A stretch of 64,000 bases of DNA from Polyangiaceae bacterium (lineage in GTDB: Bacteria; Myxococcota_A; Polyangia; Polyangiales; Polyangiaceae), in NCBI GenBank assembly GCA_020849655.1, contig JADLFU010000008.1, forward strand, positions 39,470 to 103,469, read 5' to 3'. Position numbers and translations under genes: made by a program. The notes under the pieces were generated by a model, which saw nothing but the letters and a program-made list of their open reading frames with translations, was not told the DNA's origin and made no database searches. How positions within the stretch are numbered: the stretch's first letter is position 1; every line of letters begins with the position of its first letter. Shown here one piece after another: positions 56,724 through 64,000 of this stretch.

Positions 56724-58052
56724 ATGCGCCGAATCGCCGTCGCCTGCGCCGCGCTGCTCGCGCCGTCCGCCGCCTCCGCCGCCGAGCTGCCGTTCCACAG
56801 GTCGACGCTCGACAACGGCCTCACGCTCATCGTGCACGAGGACAGGAGCGTGCCGGTCGCGGCGGTGAACCTCGTCGTGCGCGTCGGCTCGCGCGACGAG
56901 GAGCGCGGCAAGACGGGCTTCGCGCACCTGTTCGAGCACCTGATGTTCATGGGCACGCGGCGCGTGCCGCCGAAGATGTTCGACGCGTGGATGGAGGCCG
57001 CCGGCGGCTCGAACAACGCGTGGACGAGCGCGGATCTCACCGACTACCACGAGACGGCGCCGCCCGGCGCGCTCGGCCTGTTGCTCTACCTCGAGGCCGA
57101 CCGGCTCGAGGTGCTCGGTCGCGAGATCGATCAGGCGAAGCTCGATCTCCAGCGCGACGTCGTCCGCAACGAGCGCCGGCAGCAGATCGAGAACGTCCCG
57201 TACGGCAAGGTAGAGCTGCGCCTGCCAGAGCTCCTGTACCCGGCGGGGCACCCGTACCACCACCCCGTCATCGGCTCGCACGAGGATCTCGAGGCGGCGA
57301 CCGTCGCCGACGTGCGGCGCTTCTTCGCGACCCACTACGCGGCGGCGAACGTGTCGCTGGTGGTCGCCGGAGACGTCCGCGTGGACGAGGTGCGCGCGCA
57401 GGTCGAGCGGCTGTTCGGGCGGCTGCCGGGCGGCGCGCGGCCCGCAAGAGCACGCGCCGGCGAGGTGCCGAGGCTGCCCTCCCAGGTGAGAGAGACGCTG
57501 GAGGACAAGGTCGAGCTCGCGAAGCTGACGGTCGCGTACCACACGCCCGCGCACTTCGCCCCGGACGACGCCGAGCTCGATCTGTTCGCCAGCGTCGCGT
57601 GCTCGGGCAAGGCGAGCCGGCTCTACAGGGCGCTCGTCGTCGATCGGCCGCTCGCGCAGAGCGTCGACTGCAGCCAGCAGTCCGCGCAGCTCTCCAGCGT
57701 GTTTCAGCTCGAGATCGTGGCCCGCGCCGGGGTGTCGCTCGGCGAGGTGGAGGCCGCGCTCGACAGCGCGCTGCGGGGCGCGATCGACGCGCCGCCGTCG
57801 GCCGCGGAGCTGCGCCGCGCGAGGAGCCAGTACGAGCACGCCTTCGTCGCGAGGCTGGAGGCGCCCGCCGCCCGCGCGAAGCTGCTGAACCTCTACGAGG
57901 TCGAGCTAGGCGATCCGGGCTCGCTCGACCGCGATCTCGCGCGCTACCGCGACGCCACACGAGAGGGCGTAGCGCGCGCCGCCCGCACATGGCTCGGTGT
58001 CAGCGGCCGCGTCGTGCTCGGCGTCGTCCCCGCGAAGGGACGTGCCAAGTGA
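56724..58052 (+). CDS. M16-family zinc metalloprotease (active-site intact)
   Basis: 442 residues. Signal peptide (residues 1-20, MRRIAVACAALLAPSAASAA). The inverted zinc motif HxxEH is His68, Glu71, His72 (GFAHLFEHLMFMG); a distal Glu follows in NERRQQ. This is the catalytic partner of a pair, like PqqL or processing-peptidase beta. A GTG at 56664 overlapping the previous stop is possible but would put the signal peptide out of place. It is followed directly by an M16 gene without the zinc site, so the two form the usual catalytic/non-catalytic pair working on secreted peptides. Confidence 0.9.
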   Translation: MRRIAVACAALLAPSAASAAELPFHRSTLDNGLTLIVHEDRSVPVAAVNLVVRVGSRDEERGKTGFAHLFEHLMFMGTRRVPPKMFDAWMEAAGGSNNAWTSADLTDYHETAPPGALGLLLYLEADRLEVLGREIDQAKLDLQRDVVRNERRQQIENVPYGKVELRLPELLYPAGHPYHHPVIGSHEDLEAATVADVRRFFATHYAAANVSLVVAGDVRVDEVRAQVERLFGRLPGGARPARARAGEVPRLPSQVRETLEDKVELAKLTVAYHTPAHFAPDDAELDLFASVACSGKASRLYRALVVDRPLAQSVDCSQQSAQLSSVFQLEIVARAGVSLGEVEAALDSALRGAIDAPPSAAELRRARSQYEHAFVARLEAPAARAKLLNLYEVELGDPGSLDRDLARYRDATREGVARAARTWLGVSGRVVLGVVPAKGRAK

Positions 58053-59575
58053 AGCGCGCCCGCGCGTTTTGCAAAGTGAAGCTCGGCGCGCCGCTGACCT
58101 CGCTGGCCGCGCTGGCCGCGTGCGGCGGCGCGCCCGAGCCCATCCTCGTGCCCCCGCCGCCGGAGCCTGCGCCCGTCGCCAGCGCGGGGGTCGCCGCGCC
58201 CGAGGACTCGCTCGGCCCGCGCCCCGCGGTGCCGCCAGCGGCGCCGCCGTCGGTGCCCACCCCCGAGGTGCTCGACGGCCCCGGCGGGTCGAAGATCTGG
58301 CTGCTGTCGCGCCCCGGGCTGCCGCTCGTGTCGATCGCGGCGGTGTCGCGGCGGGGCGCCTCGTCGGACCCGGCCGGCAAGGTGGGGGTCGCGGCGCTGA
58401 CGGCGGAGATGCTCGAGCAGGGCGCGGGCAAGCTGGACGCCGTCGCGTTCACCGCGGCGCTCGAGGAGCAGGGCGCGCGGCTCTCGTCGTCGGCGTCGCG
58501 CGACGCGTCGGTGGTCTCGGCGCACATGCTCGCCGATCGGTTCCCGAAGGTGGTCGCGCTCCTCTGCGACGCCGTCGCGCGGCCGCGGCTCGCGCAGGCG
58601 GATTTTGCCCGCACGCACGCGCTCTTCGTCAACGACGTGCGCGCCCGCGGCGACGATCCGGGGCGCGTCGCGGCGCTCGTCACCGACGCCGCCCTCTTCG
58701 GCGTCGACTCGCCGCTCGGGCGCCCGATCGAGGGCACGGTCGCCTCCGCGCAGTCGCTGACCCGCGCCGACGTCGTCGCGGCGCACCGCGCGGTGTGGGC
58801 GCCGGAGCAGGTCACGTTCGTGGTCGTGGGAGACGTGACGACAGCGGCCGTGCAGGCCGCGCTGACGGCGGGCCTCGAGGGCTGGGCGCGCGCGAAGGCG
58901 AGCCCGGAGCCCGCGGCCGCCGCCGCCCTGCCGACGCCGCCGCGCGTCGTCGCGGTCGCGCGAGAGGACGCCCCGCAGGTGGTGATGACGGTCGCTCGCC
59001 GCTCGCTCGGCCCGCGTGACGAGGGGCGCGCGGCGCTGGAGCTCGTGGCGCTGACGCTGGGCGGCAGCTTCACGTCGCGGCTCAACCAGACCCTCCGCGA
59101 GGACCACGGCTGGACGTACGGCGCGCGGGCGCGGCTCGCGGCGCGACGGGCGGGCGGCGCGTTCGTCGCGCGCGCCTCGATCCGCGCGGACGCCCTCGGC
59201 GACGCGCTGAGAGAGACCCGTCGGGTGCTCGACCAGATGGCCGAGGACGGCCCGACCGCCGCCGAGATCGACAAGGCGAAGGCGCTGTCGCGCGGGGAGA
59301 CGGTCGACACCCTCGCGTCGCGCGCGCACACCCTCTCGGCGCTCGTTGGTTTTGTTGCGCTTGATTTGCCGCCCGACACCCTCGGCCGAGACGCCGCGCG
59401 CCAGGGAGGCGCGACGCCGGAGGTCCTGCGAGCGCTGGCGAAGCAGGTCTCCTCGGCCGGTGCGACCATCGTGCTGGTAGGCCCGTCGGCGGCCATCGAC
59501 GCCGCGGTCCAGGCGAACGCCCTCGGCGCAGTGGAGCGCCGTGACGCCGACGGGCGCCCGATCGCGGCGCGTTGA
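58049..59575 (+). CDS. M16-family protein, zinc site absent (non-catalytic partner)
   Basis: 508 residues, lipoprotein signal with LAALAAC, then a Pro/Ala linker (about 30-75). The peptidase-like region has GKVGVAALTAEMLEQGA where HxxEH would be, so it lacks the catalytic His and Glu. Other family features are kept (LFVNDVRARGDDPGRVAALV; TLREDHGWTYGARAR with the Arg-Tyr pair). The GTG overlaps the previous stop, so the two M16 proteins are co-translated and probably form a periplasmic or surface dimer. Confidence 0.88.
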   Translation: MKRARAFCKVKLGAPLTSLAALAACGGAPEPILVPPPPEPAPVASAGVAAPEDSLGPRPAVPPAAPPSVPTPEVLDGPGGSKIWLLSRPGLPLVSIAAVSRRGASSDPAGKVGVAALTAEMLEQGAGKLDAVAFTAALEEQGARLSSSASRDASVVSAHMLADRFPKVVALLCDAVARPRLAQADFARTHALFVNDVRARGDDPGRVAALVTDAALFGVDSPLGRPIEGTVASAQSLTRADVVAAHRAVWAPEQVTFVVVGDVTTAAVQAALTAGLEGWARAKASPEPAAAAALPTPPRVVAVAREDAPQVVMTVARRSLGPRDEGRAALELVALTLGGSFTSRLNQTLREDHGWTYGARARLAARRAGGAFVARASIRADALGDALRETRRVLDQMAEDGPTAAEIDKAKALSRGETVDTLASRAHTLSALVGFVALDLPPDTLGRDAARQGGATPEVLRALAKQVSSAGATIVLVGPSAAIDAAVQANALGAVERRDADGRPIAAR

Positions 59576-59647
59576 TGGGGCGGCGATGTCGTGGAGAGAC
59601 GGAGGCGCGGCGTGCGCCCGGCAGCGCACGACCGAGAGGGGCACCTG

Positions 59648-60268
59648 GTGAGGACGCTGTTCGAGCTCGACGACGACGTCGCGCTCGCGCCGGGCGCGTG
59701 GTGGCTCCGCGGCTTCGCCCGCGCGATGGCTGGCACGCTGCTCGCCGAGATCGACCAGCTCGCGGCGGCCGCGCCGTTTCGACACATGACCACGCCCGGC
59801 GGCAAGCTGATGTCGGCGGCGATGACCAGCGCGGGCGCGCTCGGCTGGGTCTCCGACAGGGCCGGCTACCGCTACTCACCCGTCGATCCGCGCTCGGGCG
59901 CGCCGTGGCCCCCGATGCCTGACCCGTTCGCCCTGCTGGCGGGGCGCGCGGCCGAGCGCGCAGGGTATGCCGCGTTCGTCCCGGACTCGTGCCTCGTCAA
60001 CCTGTACGAGCAGGGCGCGAGGATGGGTGTGCACCAGGACCGCGACGAGCGCGATCTCTCGCACCCGATCGTCTCGGTGTCGCTCGGCGCGAGCGCGCGG
60101 TTCACCTTCGGGCCCGCGCGGGGCGCGACGGGCGGCCTCGCCGTCGAGCTGTCGCACGGGGACGTCGTCGTGTGGGGCGGCGCCTCGCGCCTGTACTTTC
60201 ACGCTGTCACGCGCGTGCGCGACGACGCCCCGCGCAGGCTGAACCTCACGCTCCGCCGCGCGGGGTGA
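59648..60268 (+). CDS. AlkB-type Fe(II)/2-oxoglutarate dioxygenase (DNA/RNA alkyl repair)
   Basis: 206 residues from the GTG at 59648, with GAGAGGGG about six bases upstream; an earlier ATG at 59591 is less supported. Iron and cosubstrate ligands are visible: His129 and Asp131 (VHQDRDE), His185 (YFHAVTRV), Arg197 and Arg203 (RRLNLTLR). SPVDPRSGAPWPPMP at about 77-91 is the nucleotide-recognition lid. It removes methyl lesions such as 1-methyladenine from DNA or RNA. Confidence 0.92.
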   Translation: MRTLFELDDDVALAPGAWWLRGFARAMAGTLLAEIDQLAAAAPFRHMTTPGGKLMSAAMTSAGALGWVSDRAGYRYSPVDPRSGAPWPPMPDPFALLAGRAAERAGYAAFVPDSCLVNLYEQGARMGVHQDRDERDLSHPIVSVSLGASARFTFGPARGATGGLAVELSHGDVVVWGGASRLYFHAVTRVRDDAPRRLNLTLRRAG

Positions 60269-60274
60269 GCGCCA

Positions 60275-61441
<1,167 letters not shown>

Positions 61442-62473
61442 AAGCCCTCCACCGTCGTCGCGCGGCGCCCGGGCTCGTCCCCGCCGATCATCCGGTACCC
61501 CTGCCCGACGAGCCCGCGCTGGGCGTGGGTCCACAGGTACGCGTGCGCGGCGCCGGGGCGCTCGGTGCTGGGCGCTGTCCGCGCCTCGCGCTCGCGCGCC
61601 GCCTTCATCGCGAAGCGCACCATCTCGTCGACGCACAGCTCCCAGTACGGATCGCCGAGGCTCCAGCGGTACATGTCGGGCGCGGGGTTGGTGAAGTCGA
61701 TCGCGTACGGGACGCCGTCGCGCACCGCGAACTCGACCGAGTTCATGTCGTAGCCGAGCGCCTCGTTGATGGCGTAGGCGTCCTCGACGATGCGCCGCTC
61801 GAGCGCGTCCGGGAGGAACTTGCCCTTCTTCACGTACTGGCGGTGCTTCGGATCGTACTTGATCGGCAGCACCATCTCGCGGCCGATGCACAGGCAGCGC
61901 ACGTACTCGTCGAAGTCGATGAACTCCTGCAGCGTCATCGCGAGCTGACCCGACTCGTTGTACGCCGTGAGCAGCTGGCGCATGTCGTCGACCTTGGTGA
62001 CGTTCTTCCAGCCGCCGCCGTCCGCGGGCTTCAAGATGGCGGGGAACTTGATGTAGTCGGCGATCGCCTCCCAATCGAGCGGGAAGATGAGGTTGCGCAG
62101 CGACTTCTTCTTGTCGATCGCGGCGATGTAGTCCTGCTGGGGCAAGAGCAGCGTCCGCGGGACGGCGACGCCGAGCTTCGACGCGAGCGAGAACCCGAAG
62201 AACTTGTCGTCGGCCGCCCACCACAGCGGATCGTTGATCACGTACGTGCCGGCGAGCTTCGCGGCCTTCAGGAAGAAGCGGTAGTACGGCACCTCGTGCG
62301 AGAGGCGGTCGACGATCACGTCGTAGAACCTGTCGAGGCGCTCCGGCACGCCGCCGAGCTTCACGAGCTCCGCGTGGAACTCCGGGTGCTGGTTCACCTT
62401 CTCGATGAATGCCGCCGGGAAGTCGTCTTCCATCCCGACGATGAGGCCGATTCGGTAGGTCATGGGTGAGGCC

Positions 62474-62581
62474 ACGTTACGTGAAATCTGGGGCCCGAGA
62501 TCGGCGCAATTCGGGCCGATGCCGGCCGAGTGTTGCTGACGGGGCAACATGTGGAAACGGGCGCGCGGGGCGGGCTAGGCT
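62474..62581. promoter_or_regulatory. Divergent promoter region between ATP-grasp and kinase genes
   Basis: TAACGT on the minus strand (62479-62474) ends ten bases before the ATP-grasp ATG at 62463. TAGGCT on the plus strand (62576-62581) ends eight bases before the kinase GTG at 62590. No ribosome binding site is visible before either start. No dyad symmetry stands out in the 94 bases between the two boxes. Confidence 0.45.
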
Positions 62582-62589
62582 CCGGCCCC

Positions 62590-63966
62590 GTGGGAGCACT
62601 CGACGAGCCCGTCGGCGCGGAGACGCACGACACCGCGCCGCTGCCGTCGACGTCGCGGGCGCCGAGAGGGCGCGACCTCGGCGCGGGCGACTTGATCGCC
62701 GGCAAGTATCGCCTGGGGGAGCGACTCGGCGCCGGCGGCATGGGCGTCGTGTTTCGCGCGACCCACCTCCGCCTCGGCACCGAGGTCGCGGTGAAGCTGC
62801 TCGCGCGGGGGCGCGACGCAGCGGTCGGGCGGGCGAGGTTGCTTCGGGAGGCGCGCGCGCTCTCGTCGCTCTCCTCGCCGTACGTGGTGCGGATGTTCGA
62901 CGCGGACGTGCTGCCGGACGGGCGTGCGTTCCTCGTGCTCGAGCTGGTCGACGGCCCGTCGCTCGCGACAGTGCTCGCCGAGGGAGGACGCCTGCCAGGC
63001 GCTGTGGCGCGCAGGCTGATCGTCGAGCTGGCGACGGCGCTCGCGGACGCGCACGCGCTCGGCCTCGTGCACCGCGACGTGAAGCCGTCCAACATCCTCT
63101 TGCGGCGCGAGCGAGGCGAGCTCCGCGTGAAGCTCGCCGACTTCGGGATCGTGCGCGCGCCCGGGCTCGCCGGCGACGCGACGCTCACGGGAGGGGGCCT
63201 CGTCGGCTCGCCGCACTTCGTCGCGCCGGAGCAGATCCGCGCGCCGAAGGAGGTCGACGCGCGGGCCGATCTCTTCTCGCTCGGCGCGACGGCCTACCTG
63301 ATGGTGACCGGGAGGCTCCCGTTCGACGGCGACGGATCGGCGGCGGTGGTCGCGGCGATCGTCGCCGACGAGCCCGTGCCCGTCACCCGCCTCGCGCCCC
63401 ACGCCCCGCGCGACCTCGTCACGGTGATCGAGCGCTGCCTGCAGAAGCGGCCAGAGCTGCGCCCCGCGTCGGCGCGCGAGGTGCTCGCGCTGCTCGCGGA
63501 CGAGCACGAGCCGGCCCCGGTCACACGCCGCGCCGTTGGCACCGGGCGACGAGCCTCCGCGGGGATCGCCGCCGCCCTCGCGCTCTCCGGCGCGGTCTCC
63601 GTGTGGGGATTGTCGCGAACGACCTCGGGCGCCGCGCCGGCCGCGGGTCCCCCGTCTGCTCCCGCCGTCCCCGCGGCGTCGCCTCCCGCGCCGCGCGGCG
63701 AGGGCTCGACCCCGCCGGACGCACCCGCGCGCCAGGCGAGCGCCGCGAGCCCCGATGCGCGCGCGCCTGCGCCGGTCCCGCGGCGCGGCCTCGCCGCGAA
63801 GCCCGGAGCCGCGTCGACCTCGCCGCCCGCGGGGCCCGCGCCCGAGCAGAGCGCGGCGGCGGTCGGCGCATCACCCCTCGACGAGCATGATCTCACGGGC
63901 TGGCGCCGCAGGTTACGCGATGGCGGCGGTGTGGCTCTCGTCGGCGCTCGCGAGCGGCGCGCCTGA
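62590..63966 (+). CDS. Pkn-type Ser/Thr protein kinase, membrane-anchored
   Basis: 458 residues. Kinase domain at about residues 35-300: Gly-loop LGAGGMGVVFRA, VAVKLL with the catalytic Lys, HRDVKPSNIL (catalytic Asp at about 163) and ADFGIV at about 183, then GSPHFVAPEQI. A single membrane helix lies at about 322-340 (AAALALSGAVSVWGL). The C-terminal ~110 residues are Pro/Ala-rich and would be periplasmic. Many such kinases exist in myxobacteria and act in signalling during growth and development. GTG at 62590 is chosen because of the TAGGCT box eight bases upstream; an earlier TTG at 62530 is also in frame. Confidence 0.9.
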   Translation: MGALDEPVGAETHDTAPLPSTSRAPRGRDLGAGDLIAGKYRLGERLGAGGMGVVFRATHLRLGTEVAVKLLARGRDAAVGRARLLREARALSSLSSPYVVRMFDADVLPDGRAFLVLELVDGPSLATVLAEGGRLPGAVARRLIVELATALADAHALGLVHRDVKPSNILLRRERGELRVKLADFGIVRAPGLAGDATLTGGGLVGSPHFVAPEQIRAPKEVDARADLFSLGATAYLMVTGRLPFDGDGSAAVVAAIVADEPVPVTRLAPHAPRDLVTVIERCLQKRPELRPASAREVLALLADEHEPAPVTRRAVGTGRRASAGIAAALALSGAVSVWGLSRTTSGAAPAAGPPSAPAVPAASPPAPRGEGSTPPDAPARQASAASPDARAPAPVPRRGLAAKPGAASTSPPAGPAPEQSAAAVGASPLDEHDLTGWRRRLRDGGGVALVGARERRA

Positions 63967-64000
63967 CGACGAGGCCCGCGCCGAGGCGCTCTTCGGCGAC
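63887..64000 (+). CDS. Start of a secreted protein, runs off the window
   Basis: An ATG at 63887 opens a frame that stays open to the last base (38 codons), overlapping the kinase end by 80 bases. The start is a clean signal peptide (MISRAGAAGYAMAAVWLSSA then LASGAPDDEARAEALFGD, probably cut after ASG or ALA). DDEARAEALF resembles the opening of TPR proteins that follow Pkn kinases in myxobacteria. The rest lies outside the window, so the product is unknown. Confidence 0.55.
   Translation, partial: MISRAGAAGYAMAAVWLSSALASGAPDDEARAEALFGD

Overview
The window is very GC-rich and almost completely coding. It looks like chromosomal DNA of a myxobacterium, most likely Polyangiales-type Myxococcota. 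The basis is gene content: many lipoproteins with a Gly/Ala-rich stalk between the lipidated Cys and a folded domain, Cys-rich CTxDxC repeats, a Pkn-type Ser/Thr kinase, a formylglycine-generating-enzyme-like lipoprotein, DTW and FG-GAP proteins, and frequent GTG/TTG starts. No plasmid, phage or CRISPR functions were seen. The few mobile-DNA signals are small non-coding repeats.

Layout. 0-3 kb: the end of an OmpA-type protein, a lipoprotein, an ArsR/SRPBCC pair behind an AT-rich promoter, and a decayed DUF1801-type gene carrying a small inserted repeat. 3-12 kb: tRNA-Gln(UUG), a DTW-domain tRNA-uridine aminocarboxypropyltransferase, a Kef-type K+/H+ antiporter, a methyltransferase, a rhomboid protease, a membrane protein and a Wzx-like flippase. 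12-20 kb: a Cys-repeat lipoprotein, miaA, a hydrolase lipoprotein, a zinc-ribbon membrane protein, an MMPL/RND transporter and a UPF0262 protein. 20-36 kb: a triplicated hairpin repeat, an ABC-F ATPase, a glycosidase-like lipoprotein, a MITE-like element, a cNMP-binding protein, a CDF transporter, tsaE, mlaE, two large surface lipoproteins, an FGE-like lipoprotein, a STAS-like protein, a KAS III enzyme and an MCE/MlaD protein. 36-44 kb: moaC (fused to a nitrate-reductase-associated domain) divergent from moaA, small lipoproteins, a TfoX-like protein, a Kal-Kce lysine-fermentation fusion, a nucleotidyltransferase pair, a FAD oxidoreductase and a barstar-like protein. 44-64 kb: a GT4 glycosyltransferase, a circularly permuted ATP-grasp/alpha-E pair, a zinc-ribbon protein, a LEA-type lipoprotein, PhoH, a GAF/HD-GYP protein, a long palindrome, a GMC oxidoreductase operon ending in a Gcr-type recombinase, two M16 proteases, AlkB, a GCS2 ligase plus ATP-grasp pair, a Ser/Thr kinase and the start of a secreted protein.

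Two signals cut across the window. First, many genes at the head of a transcription unit have a TAnnnT-like box ending only 6-10 bases before the start codon and no Shine-Dalgarno sequence, which suggests leaderless mRNAs. Genes inside operons usually start on overlapping stop/start codons instead. Second, three kinds of small repeat are present and not explained by the genes: a 185-bp element with 23-bp terminal inverted repeats plus a related 77-bp copy inside a gene, a 111-bp palindrome with 53-base arms, and three tandem ~148-bp units each centred on a strong hairpin.

Several genes lack a stop codon where the protein family should end and stay open across the opposite-strand neighbour. 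For these the formal open frame is given and the supported part is stated. All calls come from reading the sequence; no database search was run.
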